From Rana temporaria (lineage: Eukaryota > Chordata > Amphibia > Anura > Ranidae): DNA of 64,000 bases. The position numbers and the translations under genes were made by a program. Positions 22,947-34,760 of this stretch are shown here, piece after piece (position 1 is the first letter of the stretch; every line of letters begins with the position of its first letter). The notes under the pieces are model-generated. The model did not search any database. It was not told the DNA's origin and worked only from the letters and a program-made list of their open reading frames with translations. The stretch lies in NCBI RefSeq assembly GCF_905171775.1, contig NC_053489.1, positions 249,351,008-249,415,007 of the forward strand. Direction: 5' to 3'.

Positions 22947-23014
22947 GTGATGAACGTGGATGAAAGGAACACCTGTTATTGGTGGAGGTGTTGCTTTCAT
23001 CCACGTTCAGTCAC
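22947..23014. repeat. Short hairpin
   Basis: gtgatgaacgtggatgaaa at the left pairs with tttcatccacgttcagtcac at the right; inner aacacct pairs with aggtgtt. Confidence 0.75.
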
Positions 23015-23207
23015 ATGATTAGCTTCCAGTGGCTGGCTTCAGGGCAAAAGAGAGAGTGCCGACAATGGCTGGGCGGTGACATCACCCACAGGTTTACTAT
23101 GGGGCATCTGATGTCCGCTGTCCCTCTTCTCCCCTGCAGCCGATCACGTGACTGGACCAGAGCACCCTGAAAAAAAGGTAACTACAAACATCTTCCTTCT
23201 ACATGGT

Positions 23208-23360
23208 AGATAGAATAGGAAATTCCGACCGTGTGTATGCCCTATCGGAAATTCCGATGAATTCCATCAGAGTTCAACATGTTCTATTTTACTCTGATGG
23301 AATTCCTTTAGAATTCCGATGTACTTTTGGCCGGGCAAAAGCCCTAACGTGTGTACATGG
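23208..23360. repeat. Fragment of a GTGTGTA-type MITE
   Basis: gaaattccgaccgtgtgta and aacgtgtgtacatggc border an inner hairpin (gaattccatcagagt/actctgatggaattc). Full ends are missing. Confidence 0.5.
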
Positions 23361-23544
23361 CATAAGAGTTAGGAGGGCGTGGGAGCCATTTTAAGTTTAG
23401 TAAGATCTAGCCTCAACTTCCACTTTAGGCCTGGAACAATCAGCAGACTTTCTAAGTAAACAGAGGCTTAAAAAGCTTTTGTGCATACCAGATTAAACAG
23501 TATTCGAGGCCATTCTAGACTAATAAACTAAGTGCAGACAGGTT

Positions 23545-24277
23545 GGGTTAGATTCAGAAACAAATGCCTATCTTTAGGCGGGCATAGCGTATCTCATATA
23601 CGCTACGCCGCCATAACTTTGAGAGGCAAGTCCCGTATTCAGAAAGAACTTGCGCCCAAAGGTACGGCGGCGTAGCGTATATGGGCCAGCGTAAGCCCGC
23701 CTAATTCAAAATAGGCTGGTAGGGGGCGTGTTGTATGCTAAATAATCGTGACCCCATGTAATTGACGTTACTAACGAATGGCGCATGCGCCGTCCGTGAA
23801 AGTATCCCAGTGCGCATGCTCCAAATTACGCCGCAAATAGTTATTGCTTTAGACGTGAACGTAATTTACGCACAGCCCTATTCGCGTACGACTTACGCAA
23901 ACAACGCAAAATTAGACGCTGGCCCGACGTCCATACTTAACATTGGCTACGCCTCATATAGCAGGGGTAACTTTACGCCGGAAAAAGCCTTTCGTAAACG
24001 ACGTAAATCAATGCACCGGGCGGACGTACGTTTCTGAATCGGCGTATCTATCTCATTTTCATTCTCTATGCGGAAATCTACGGAAGCGCCCCTAGCGGTC
24101 AGCGTAAATATGCACCCTAAGATACGACGGCGTAGGAGACTTACGCCGCTCGTATCTAGGCAACATTGAGGCGTATCTGATTCTATGAATCAGGCACCGA
24201 GATGCGATGGCCCGCATTCGGAGTTACGACGGTGTATCTGGAGATACGCCGACGTAACTCCTTTATGAATCTAGCCC
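23545..24277. mobile_element. GGGCCAGATTC-type DNA element, copy 3 (diverged ends)
   Basis: Ends gggttagattcag and tatgaatctagccc with gtt on both sides (23542-23544, 24278-24280). The interior has the same CpG-rich tacgccg/cggcgta motifs as the other copies and resembles 45577-46178 closely (e.g. cctcatatagcaggggtaac). Confidence 0.75.
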
Positions 24278-24280
24278 GTT

Positions 24281-24872
24281 ATGTTTAACCTATAATGGAG
24301 GTAACAAGTGGGGAATATTTAAGTGATATTTTACTTCAGTTTGCACAGGAACAGATGAAACTTTACCATACATGTACTGTAGACAGATGCCACCAAGTTA
24401 AGGATAGGAATCATGGTGAGTTCTGAAGTTTCTTGAATGCTGCAAGTATTGCCAAATCTGACTGCCCTTCATTCTGCTCATGATGGTTGATCCTCTATCA
24501 GTACTGAAAATATGGGGTGCCTACCTGTTGTTTGAGAGATTACAGTACCTACCACTGCTTTTACAGTGTTATATACGTCTCAGACAACACTCAAGTGCAT
24601 ATACAGGTTAAAAGAAGTATTTTGAATATTTGGGTTTTTAAATTTACAATTTTGCAACGTGTATGAATTTTTGTAATATTTTGTTGCATCCTATTGCTTC
24701 TAAACCTTGTGTACATACAGTCCATGCAGACCAGTGATGGTTGCATTGCATTTCTAAGGGTGGGGTTCCTCATGGTGTCAACAGTAGATCATGCCTGTGT
24801 AGTGAAATTTCAATTATTTAGCGCTGCACTATAGCCAACAATATATAGTTAAGGTCCAAGAAGAAGTCCATC
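24281..24872. other. No gene recognised
   Basis: AT-rich non-coding sequence with no clear repeat borders. Confidence 0.4.
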
Positions 24873-24880
24873 AAATAGAC

Positions 24881-26240
24881 CATGGGCCTCCAAACTACGG
24901 CCCGTGGCCACATCCAGCCCGCTGGGACCTTTTTTCTGGCACGCAGCTTGAGTGCTCAGACTCACTGCAGGGTCGGTTTCTTCCCAAGCTATGTTGGTGA
25001 GCAGGACATGCGCTGTTTGCTAGAACTCCCAGCTAGGACCTGCTGCACCTCTTAGCTCCCTCCCCGATGTCAGTTTGCACACCACATACCTGTGTAATAG
25101 CCGGGCGGGAGACAGGAGATACAGCAGAGCTGCACTGAAGCCAGGCATCGATATTACTGGGACTCAAATGTGAGTGCTGTAGGGGGGGGGGGGGCTCTCT
25201 GATAAGAACCTAAATATGGAGAGGTAGCTCTGATGAAGGACGCAAATGTGGAAGAGAGCGCTCTAAGGGGGACACAATTGTGCAGGGGTCTCTGATGGGG
25301 ACATTATTGTGTGTGGGGGGTCTCTGATAAAGACATTAATGTGCAGGGGTCTTTGATGGGGACATTAATGTGTGTGGGGTTCTCTGATGGGGACATTATT
25401 GTGTGTGGGGGGTCTCTGATAAGGACGTTAATGTGCAGGGGTCTCTGATGGGGACATTATTGTGCAGGGGTCTCTGCTGGGGACATTAATGTGTGTGGGG
25501 GTCTCTGATGGGGACATTAATGTGAAGGGGTCTCTGATGGGAACATTAATGTGTGTGGGGGTCACTGATAGGGACATTAATGTGTGTGGGGGTCTGTGAT
25601 GGGGACAATATTGTGTGTGGGGGGTCTCTGATGGGGACTTTATTGTGTGTGGGGGCCTCTGATAGGGACATTAATGTGTGTGGGGGTCTTTGATTTGGAC
25701 ATTAATGTGTGTGGGGCTCTTTGATAGGGACATTAATGTGTGTGGGGGTCTCTGATAGGGACGTTAATGTATGTGGGGGTCTCTGATGGGAACATTATTG
25801 TGCAGGGGTCTCTGATGGGGACATTAATGTGCAGGGATCTCTGATGGGGACACAAATATGGAAGGGGGATCTAAGGGGAACACAAATGTGCAGCAGAGAG
25901 GCTGATGGGGACACAAATGTGCAACGGTGAGGCTGATGGGGACACAAATGTGTTGGGAGACTCTGATGGGGACCAAATGTATGGGCAGTGTGTGTCACGG
26001 TAACACAGATGTAAGGCCTTGTGCACACTTGAAGTTTATTCCCGTGCATGAGGTTACGGCATTTAGGTTTGATCAGAGAATACAGGTGCGCCATCCAGCT
26101 CTCCTGCTGGCAGCCTGTCAAATTATATTCTATTCTGCTGCTGCAGATTAATTTATAAATAACTGGGGGGGGGGGTTGGCCCGCGAATATATGAAAAAAG
26201 TAAAATGTGGCCCTCAAAGTAAAAAGTCTAGAGACCCCTG
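24881..26240. mobile_element. hAT (Charlie-like) non-autonomous element 2
   Basis: Starts catgggcctccaaacta and ends tctagagacccctg, flanked by aaatagac on both sides (24873-24880, 26241-26248). The interior is dominated by a 30-bp tandem array. No transposase remnant is visible. Confidence 0.85.
25170..25975. repeat. ~30-bp minisatellite inside hAT element 2
   Basis: About 25 units of ggtctctgatggggacatta plus atgtgtgtgg, with variants (gcagggg, aaggacg). The unit resembles that at 13941-14163. Confidence 0.9.
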
Positions 26241-26780
26241 AAATAGACCATGTCTGTTTGATGTGTGTTCAAATTTATTATGAATTAACGCAGGGGTACA
26301 AGCAGAAGACAGGAACAGAATGTTGTCACCCTATAACAGGTAGTGCCTAAACAAGGACCTTCATGGCAGGGTCATCAGGTATTACATTATTAGATGCTAT
26401 AGATTATTAACTCGATAAAGGTTTACACAGACTGTAAAAGGCAACCACCACAAAACATATCAGAGCATTCCTTTGATTCTTGGAACATGAATATACGCAA
26501 TTTGCCAAGCAAAAAGGGACATAAATGAAGAGACGCACTTGAACATGCAAACTGTAATGAAGATGCATAAGAGTCCTTAAAGATGCAAATTGAGACGTGC
26601 ATAACTGGGAACACTTGACCATGCAATTTCCATTTTTGTACACAAATACAGTCCAATTATTAAAAATCCGCTAGAATGCAAATGGTAATCTACTGATCAG
26701 TGCTATGACCAGTGGTGATTGAAACTTTAATAGGGGCTCTCCACTCTGTGATAAGTAATATTTCAGTTACAACTGCTGTC

Positions 26781-27092
26781 TAAGGGAGGCCATACATTAA
26801 TCTTTTTTTTTTCCCATTCAACAAAAAAAAATTAACCAATTCCCCCATCCACATATTTTATGTGGATGGGGAAAGCCTCCTGTTAAGCTATTGTATTTTG
26901 CTGGCAGGAATTCTTCCCTGTCAGCAGAATACAATGATCAATGTTGCCAGCTATAGCCGGTGGCACTGATCATTTTGGAAAAAAACCTAGACGGATCAAC
27001 TTGTGTACAACCAGATAGTTCATACATGGTTTGAAATTTGGCCAGTCTCTCCTGAACTCTTCTGAATTTTGATCCATGTATAGTCGGCTTAA
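26781..27092. mobile_element. CCATACATTAAT-ended element, copy 1
   Basis: The block taagggaggccatacat...ccatgtatagtcggctta has inverted ends. An inverted, diverged copy lies at 58152-58445, sharing cccccatccacat, gtacaaccaga and a hairpin of gattgtattttgctg type. Confidence 0.6.
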
Positions 27093-27329
27093 GGCTGTAA
27101 TCTCTTGGAGAAAATAGAATAAAGCACAGACAAGAGTTAAAAAAAAGAGTAACCATTAAACGTAAACAAAAGCAATGGTGAATTAGTGAATGATAATAAG
27201 ACATTTCGTTAAACGCTCTAAATCAGGGGTCCTCAAAACTTTTTAAACAGGGGGTCGGTTCACTGTCCCTCAGACCGTTAGAGGGCCGGACTATAAAAAA
27301 AACTATGAACAATTTCCTATGCACACTGC

Positions 27330-27925
27330 ACATATGTTATTTTGAGCCCACCCTCACCGTCATTTCAAGCCATCATTGCAAGCCCACCCTCACTGTCATT
27401 TCAGACCATCATTGCAAGCCCTCCCTCCCCACCATTTCAAATTCAAGCCATCATTTCAAGCCCCCCCCCCTCACCATTGCAAGCCCCTCACGATCATTGT
27501 AACCCTCCCCATTCATCATTATAAGCCCCTCATTGCAAGCCCCCCCCCACCTCACCATCATCAGCCCCTCATTGCAACCCCCCCTCACCTTTGCAAGCCC
27601 CCCTCACCATCATCAGCCCCTCATTGCAACCCCCCCTCACCATTGCAAGCCCCTCATTTCAAACCCCCCCACCTTCATCATTACATCATCAGCCCCTCAT
27701 TGCAAGCCCCCCCCCCACCACCATCATCATCATTACATTGTCATTTCATCATCATCAGCCCCCCCCACCATCATCATTTAATCATCATCAGCCCCCCCAC
27801 CATCATCATCATTACATCATCATTTCATCATCATCATCATTACAGCATCATTCCATCATCATCAGCCCCCCTCACCATCGCAAGCCCCCCCCCCCTCACC
27901 ATCGTAAGCCCCTCACAGCCTTTCT
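27330..27925. repeat. Low-complexity tandem region (catcat / caagcccccc)
   Basis: Mixed units of catcattgcaagcccccc and catcatcat. The 201-codon frame rich in His and Pro is a product of this composition. Confidence 0.9.
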
Positions 27926-27979
27926 CCTTACTGTGCCAAACTGCTGTCATGGTCCCGCTGTGTCACGAAGCTCAGTGTT

Positions 27980-28372
27980 GAGTGAGTGAGTGAGTGAGTG
28001 AGAAACTTATATAGCGCTACACATGTGAACTGAATCGCCTCTGGGCGCTTGTTTGAGCACTTCTCCTTTGAACTCAAAAGAGATGGGTTTTGATCTTTCT
28101 CCTAAAGGTCAAGTGATTCTCCTCCAACCGAATGCTGGTTGGTAACGCGTTCCATAGTCTGGGACCCTGGAGCGCAAATCTTCGTTCTCCCTTGGACTTG
28201 TATCTGGTTTTTGGTATTTGGAGTAGATTTTGATTGGTGGATCGCAGAACGCGATTGGAGTTGTAAGCTTTTAGTTTCTCGCATTAATATTGGGGGGCCT
28301 TTCCTTGAACACATTTGTGCGTCAGACAGAGTGCTTTGAAGGTAATTCTGTCTTTCACTGGCAACAGTTGGT
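27980..28372 (-). mobile_element. CR1/L2-type LINE 3' fragment
   Basis: Begins with (gagt)n and acttatatagcgctacac and shares gaatcgcctctgggcgcttg and ccaaccgaatgctggttggt with the LINE at 31760-34760. Read on the minus strand, this is the last ~390 bp of the LINE, 5'-truncated. It sits inside the hairpin of hAT element 3. Confidence 0.88.
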
Positions 28373-28516
28373 AACAGTTCTGGCGCACTGTGATAAATGT
28401 CCCGCCCTCCTCCTCCTAGACCAGCTTGTGTGATAGACAGAACACTGACTCTATCACACAACCTAGTCTAGGAGGAGGTGGGCGGGACATTTATCACAGC
28501 GCGCCCGAACTGTTAA
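28373..28516. repeat. Hairpin (right part of the hAT 3 internal palindrome)
   Basis: ctgtgataaatgtcccgccc pairs with gggcgggacatttatcacag, with a loop near gtgatagacagaacactga. The stem also continues outward across the LINE insertion: ccgctgtgtcacg at 27956 pairs with cgtgacacagcgg at 28529. Confidence 0.8.
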
Positions 28517-28900
28517 CACTGTGATTTCCGTGACACAGCGGGAACGCTGTGTTACAACCTGCTGTGTAACCGGCGTTGCCTGTCAGGGTTGGGTGGGCCG
28601 GTTAAAAGTCCTCCCGGGCCGCATGTGGCTCACGGGCCGTAGTTTGAGGACCCCTGCTCTAAATAATGGCCTTGCCAGGAAATCCCTTCCCAAAGCATCC
28701 CTATATGAGGGGATGGGAGACGATTTTGGGACAGGAATCGACTCTAGATATAGCTAATAATCGCTGGAGGTGTAATTCAGAGGTTGGTTTTCTATACCAC
28801 CTTCTGTGGGCCCGTCTGGACATTTCACCCTACTGAATACATTGCTTTCTAAACTGACAGACTGCAAACTGGACTTACAATAAGTCTAGTACACACTGTT

Positions 28901-29315
28901 ATGCCCTGTACACACGATCGGTTCGTCTGATGAAAAGGGACCGATGGATTTTTTCATCAGATATCCGATGAAGCTGACTTTCATCAATCTTGCCTACACA
29001 CCATCAGTTAAGAATCCGATCGTCTCCAACGCGGTGACGTAAAACACAACGACGTGCTGAGAATAATGAAGTTCAATGCTTCCGAGCATGCGTCGACTTG
29101 ATTCTGAGCATGCATGGATTTTTGACCAATGGATTTCCCCACAGACGATCGTTTTTTTCTATCGGTTTTTTAACCATAAGAAAAATTTAAAACAGGTTCT
29201 ATTTTTTTCACCGATGGTAAAAAAAACGATGGTGCCCACACCCGATCGGTTCGTCCGATGAAAACGGTCCATCGGTCCATTTTCATCAGCCGAACCAATC
29301 GTGTGTACATCGCTT
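28901..29315. mobile_element. MITE with TGCCCTGTACACACGAT ends
   Basis: tgccctgtacacacgatcgg and ccaatcgtgtgtacatcgc are inverted ends, with TA next to both. Interior inverted blocks of gatgaaaa and gttcgtc. Same style as 18012 and 47949. Confidence 0.62.
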
Positions 29316-29559
29316 TAGTTTTTCTTTTTTTTCATTAAACCCAGCGAGCTGAACAGAAAAAAATAATTAAGAGCTTGGGAGGAACCGCTGTACTATGCGC
29401 TGTTAGTACAGTGATCTCTCCCACCCAGTGCTGGGACAAGGACATTTGGTACCCAGGACGAAGAGGGCAAACTACCCCCCCCCCCCCCCCGTTTTTAAGA
29501 AAGAATCAATGTTGTTTCAAAACAAGAATATACTTAAAGCAATAGAACAAAGCACACGA

Positions 29560-30915
29560 GCGGCAATTGATGGACAGACTAGCGGCAATTGATGGGCACA
29601 CTGGCGGCAATTGATGGGCACACTGGCAGCAATTGATGGGGCAAACTGGCAACAATTGATGGTTACAGACTGTGCCCATCAAACGCAGCCACTGTGCCAT
29701 CACACGTAGCCACTGTGCCCATCACACGCAGCCACTATGCCCATCAAACGTAGCCACTGTGCCATCAAACGCAGCCGCTGTGCCATCAAACACAGCCAGT
29801 CAGTGGCTGTGTTTGATGGCACAGTGGCTGCGTTTGATGGGTACAGCTGAGTGGCTGTGTTTGATGGGCACAGTGGCTGTGTGTGATGGGCACAGTGGCT
29901 GCGTGTGATGGGCACAGTGGCTGCGTTTGATGGGCACACTGGTGGCAATTGATGGGGCAAACTGGCAGCACACTGGCGGCAATTGATGGGCACACTGGCG
30001 GCAATTGATGGGCACACTAGCGGCAATTTATGGGCACACTGGCAGCACACTGGCGGCAATTGATGGGCACACTAGCGGCAATTGATAGGCACACTGGCAG
30101 CAATTGATGGGGCAAACTGGCAGCACACTGGTGGCAATTGATGGGGCAAACTGGCAGCACACTGGCGGCAATTGATGGGGCAAACTGGCAACAATTGATG
30201 GTTACAGTGTCTGCGTTTAATGGCACAGTGGCTGCGTTTGATGGGCACAGTGGCTGCGTGTGATGGGCACAGTGGCTGTGTTTGATGGGCACAGTCGCTG
30301 CGTTTGATGGGCACAGTGGCTGCGTGTGATGGGCACAGTGGCTGCGTTTGATGGGCACAGTGGCGACGTGTGTTGGCAGAGTGGCTGCATGTGATGGCAC
30401 AGTGGCTGCGTTTGATGGACACAGTGGCTGCGTTTGATGGGCACAGTGGCTGCGTGTGATGGGCACAGTGGCTGCGTGTGATGGGCACAGTGGCTGCGTG
30501 TGATGGGCACAGTGGCTGCGTGTGATGGGCACAGTGGCGACGTGTGTTGGCATAGTGACTGCATGTGATGGCACAGTGGCTGCGTGTGATGGGCACAGTG
30601 GCTGCGTTTGATAGGCACAGTGGCTGCGTGTGATGGGCACAGTGGCTGCGTGTGATGGGCACAGTGGCTGTGTGTGATGGGCACAGTGGCTGCGTTTGAT
30701 GGGCACAGTGGCGGCGTGTGTTGGCACAGTGGCTGCATGTGATGGCACAGTGGCTGCGTTTGATGGGCACAGTGGCTGCGTGTGATGGACACAGTGGCTG
30801 CGTTTGATGGGCACAGTAGCTGCGTGTGATGGGCACAGTGGCTGCGTTTGATGGGCACAGTGGCTGCGTTTGATGGGCACAGTGGTGACGTGTGATGGCA
30901 CAGTGGCTGCGTTTG
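29560..30915. repeat. 22-bp satellite with higher-order structure
   Basis: Units of cagtggctgcgtttgatgggca and acactggcggcaattgatgggc, ~60 copies. Distinct units with gcgacgtgtgttggca recur at 30363, 30537, 30711 and 30885, i.e. every 174 bp. From about 29672 to 29805 the array runs in the opposite orientation. The 330-, 287- and 213-codon minus-strand frames are artefacts of the repeat. Confidence 0.93.
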
Positions 30916-31759
30916 GTGGCATAGTGAGGCTGCAATTTATGTTTTTTTTGCTAGTCAGAGAAGGCAAGCATGGCTCAAAAACATACTCAAAAACATTTTT
31001 TTCTGCCATTTCTTATTAACAAAGTGCTGGTCACCTCAGTCAAAAATGCCACCCAAGGCAAACACCTTGTTTGCCTCATGGTAGATACACCCCTGCGCCC
31101 CCAGCTATTGTGTTCTGACAAGGGGATGGCCCCCTACCAGAAAAAGGGCTGGTCAGCACTCTCAGCCATTGGCTACCAGTGCTTATTGAATGCCGATCAG
31201 CAGACCTTTTTTAGGTCCAGCTGTTCTGTTGGACTGGTTGCCGTACACACAGGCTGAATGTTGGCTGGTGTCTATTGAACCAGCCAATGCCGCCCAATAT
31301 TTGGCCGTGAGTACGGCCATTTAGATGCACCTGCTTGGATAGAGTGGAAAGGAACTTCAAAAAACTCCTCTCCCGTGTTCATAGAAACACGCTGTCTAAT
31401 TACTGCTAAACGAAAACAGCAAACTTAATACACTCTACAAAATGTGTTTGATTAAATTAAAATAGTATTAAGTAAAGAAAAAAAATAACTTGCATGCATT
31501 CAATTATTTTTTCTAAATTTCTCTTTCGGATCTTCCTTTTTTAAATTGTTCCTTGGCCGCATATATATTGCCAACAGGACCTATAGAGGCTTGTGTGAGT
31601 CTTCACAACATGCATGGTCTCACTCTGTATTACAACTCTATGTGCAGCCCTTCAGACCAACACACACACAGCTAGACACAGCCAGAATGAGCCTTTGTCA
31701 GTCACCCCTGTGGAGGAGGAGAAGAGTGGCTTGTGCTCTGTATCCCTCTCGCACTGACT
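30916..31759. other. No gene recognised
   Basis: Non-coding sequence between the satellite and the 3' end of the LINE. It may include dispersed repeat text around 31095-31320, without defined ends. Confidence 0.4.
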
Positions 31760-34700
31760 GTATGAATGAATGAATGAAAAACTTATATAGCGCGGCACAT
31801 GCGAACTGAATCGCCTCTGGGCGCTTGTTGTTCCTGTCTCTTGACATCAAAAGAGCAGAGTTTTAATCTGTCTTCTGAAAGCCAGGTGGTTTTCCTCCAA
31901 CCGAATGCTGGTTGGTAAAGCGTTCCATAGTCTTGGACCTTGGAAAGCAAACCTTCTTTCTCCTTTGGACTTGTATCTTGCTTTGGGTACCTTGACCAGA
32001 TTTTGGTCAGTGGATCGCAGAACGCGATTAGAATTGTGAGGTTCTATCTTGTCGCAAAGATATTGTGGAGACTTCCCATGGATGCACTTATGGGCCAGAC
32101 AGAGTGCTTTAAAAGCAATTCTGTCCTTTACTGGCAACCAGTGAAGGGTTCTCAACGAAGGTGAGATTGATTCCCATGTTTTTTTCCCAGTCACAAGTCT
32201 GGCGGTCGTATTCTGAACGACTTGCAGACGAGAGATTTGGTATTTTGGGAGTCCGAGGTAAAGGGCATTTGCATAATCCAGTCTGGAGTTCACAATTGTT
32301 CCTACCACGACTGCTACGTCTTCTTTGGGGATAAATGGAATAAGTCTGCGTAGTAGGCGCAACAGATGGTGAGAACCGCTGACTACTGACCCTATTTGTG
32401 CATCCATTGTCATGTAGGTGTCGAAGATGACCCCGAGACTTTTGACTTTGGAGCTAGGGGTGATGATTTGGCCCAGAATAGGCGGGGGTGTCCAGGTTGT
32501 AGCCAGTTGACTCTTGCGACTGGCATGAAACAGGAGAAGTTCTGTTTTGGAACTGTTGAGTTTAAGATAACTCTTAGTCATCCAGTTTTCTATCAAAGAG
32601 GGACATTTCTCTAAACTGAGATGATGATCCTTTTTGTTGCAGATGCGAAAATACAGTTGCGTGTCGTCTGCATATGAGTGATAGAGTAGTTTTTGGCTAC
32701 TGATAATTTCAAAAAGAGGGCGAAGATAGATGTTGAAAAGCACCGGTGACAGGGGGGATCCTTGGGGGACTCCACATGACACTGTGCGCTTCTCAGACGT
32801 GAAAGATCCCAGTTTAACTGTTTGTGATCGGTTTTCCAGGAAGGAGGAAAACCATGGTAAGTCACCTTCTGCGACTCTGGCTACCTCAGCCAGTCGCATC
32901 AGTAACAGTTTGTGGTCTACCGTGTCAAAGGCTGCGCTTAGGTTCAGCAGAACCAGGAGACAGGATTCTCCTTCGTTTGCGGCCTCAAGGGCGTCGTCCC
33001 ATATTTTGAGTAATGCTGTTTCTGTCCCGTGTCCGGGACGGAAACCTGATTGTAATGGATCAAGTAGATTATGGGTATCTAGATGATGTTGCAGCTGTTG
33101 TACCACTGCTTTCTCCATTACCTTAGAGAGAACATTTAGGCCTGTTATGGGGCGGCGGTGAGTTGGGTCCTTGGGGTCGAGGGTGGGTTTTTTCAAGATG
33201 GGCTGGATTGTGCCCTCTTTCAGCAGGGAGGGCACTATGCCTTCCTTAAATGACTGGTTTATAAGCTGCGTGATAGGTGGTGCCAGGATGTCAACACATT
33301 CCTTCAGCAGTTTAGTGGGGATAATATCATTGGGCGCTGTGCTGTTACGCAAAGTACCGATGATATTTTTTGTGGCATCGATGGAGATGGGTTCCAGAGT
33401 GAACTTTGTTGATTGTAGAAAGTTTCTCTGGGTGTTATGTGGTTGATTGAGGGGGGGGCTGAGGGGGGTATTGTTTTGCAGAATGCTTTCCCGGATTCTC
33501 TCAATTTTGTTGATGAAGAAATCCGATAATTCATTGCAAAACTCTTGGGTGTCTGAATTGGGGGCTTCAAGACATCCTGGATTCATGGTCTGGGTGACCA
33601 TCTTGAAGAGTTCGCGGGGGCGGTTTAGGGCGCTGTTAATAGCCATAGAAAAATGATGTTTCTTGGCTTTGAAGATTTCTTTATGATATTTTCTAGTTAT
33701 TGCCTTGTAGATGATGAGGTTTTCCTCTGAAGCTCTTCTTTTCCAGGCGGCTTCCGCCCTTCTGCGCTCTTGCTTCAGTAGTGACAGCTGGTTGTTGAAC
33801 CAGCCGGACTTTTTTTTCTGGGTGCGGGCTTTGCGTTTCGGTGCTACTAAGTCGGCTGACTGTAGTAGGGCTGCATTTATGGCATCCAGTGTATCTGAGG
33901 CTGTTTGATGTGGATGGATTGTTTTGATTTTATTTCCCAAGGTAGATTTGAAGAGTTCCGAATGGAGCTTCTTCTGAGATCTAGTCCAGTGTATTGTCAC
34001 CGGCTTGGGTGCTTTTATCAATGGGGGAATTTTGGAAATTATGAATTTAATTGCATGGTGATCTGTCCATGGCAATGGTTCATTTTCCAAAATGCTTATT
34101 TTCAGATTTTGTCTGAAAATTAGGTCGAGCGTGTGTCCTGAAACATGTGTTGGCCCGCATATAAGTTGCTGTAGCCCTAATCCTTCCAGGTGGTCAATAC
34201 AGGCGTCAGCAACGGGATCCTGTGAGGAGTTGGCCCAGAGATTGAAGTCCCCGAGCAGCAAAAGGTGTTTGCTGTTAAGGGTATAAGTGGAGATAAACTC
34301 CGTCAATGATGGTAGGAGCTGCGATTTTGGCCCGGGTGGCCTATAGCAGAGAAGAATGTGGACAGTCTCCTGGGGGTTTGTTTGCAGTTGAAGAGTAAGG
34401 GTTTCCATGAATGGAAGAGGATTTTGAAGGACTGGCTTAGGACTGGCTTAGTGATTGCAAGGTGGATCTTGTGGATCACCGCCAGGCCTCCTCCTCTTTG
34501 CCCTATTCTGTTTTCCGTTATAATCCGATAGTTTTCTGGCACCAGTTCTCAGAGAATGGTGTTGCAGTCGTCTGAGAGCCAACTTTCTGTAATGAAGAGG
34601 CAGTCTAGATCGTGTTGTAGTATGAGATCATGGATTTCTAATCGATGTTTTACTGCCGATCTTGTGTTGATCAAAGCACATGATATGTGCTTAAACTGGG

Positions 34701-34760
34701 GTGAATGGCTAAAATTTTTGATGGTCTATTTTTAAGGCCTTTTTGGTGACGGCCTCTGGC
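31760..34760 (-). mobile_element. CR1/L2-type LINE, near full-length ORF2
   Basis: On the minus strand it ends in a short tandem tail (ttca)n after cgctatataagtttttcatt. The same tail style closes the copies at 27980 and 54204. It carries endonuclease and reverse transcriptase domains. The 5' region (34761-35552) is G-rich and non-coding and is cut by the LTR element at 35553. Confidence 0.9.
31847..34690 (-). pseudogene. LINE ORF2 (endonuclease-reverse transcriptase), inactivated
   Basis: An 853-codon frame (31847-34408) carries the end of an APE-type endonuclease (LLLGDFNLW, SGHTLDLIF, WTDHHAI). Then follows a reverse transcriptase with LSAAFDTVDH, GVPQGSPLSPVLFNIYL and YADDTQLY, and a C-terminal region. 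The endonuclease start continues upstream in other frames (LFITESWLSDD; GQRGGGLAVIHK). Three lesions are visible. There is an 11-bp tandem duplication (ggactggctta twice, 34434-34455) that shifts the frame, an in-frame TGA near 34552 (after NTIL), and Asn in place of the catalytic Asp just before LSAAFD (codon 32942-32944). The last would block reverse transcription even with the frame intact. Confidence 0.88.

Larger units (their letters stand above)
27224..28656. mobile_element. hAT (Charlie-like) non-autonomous element 3
   Basis: Starts caggggtcctcaaaactt and ends agtttgaggacccctg with ctctaaat on both sides (27216-27223, 28657-28664). Inside are a C/A/T-rich tandem region, a LINE fragment (27980-28372) and a long hairpin that the LINE interrupts. 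No transposase remnant. Confidence 0.9.

Noticed and set aside
27376..27981. 201-codon His/Pro/Ser-rich frame
   Set aside because: Low-complexity catcat and poly-C sequence inside a hAT element.
30017..31009. 330-codon minus-strand frame rich in His, Cys and Pro
   Set aside because: It is almost wholly the 22-bp satellite read in an open frame; overlapping 287- and 213-codon frames show the same. No domain.
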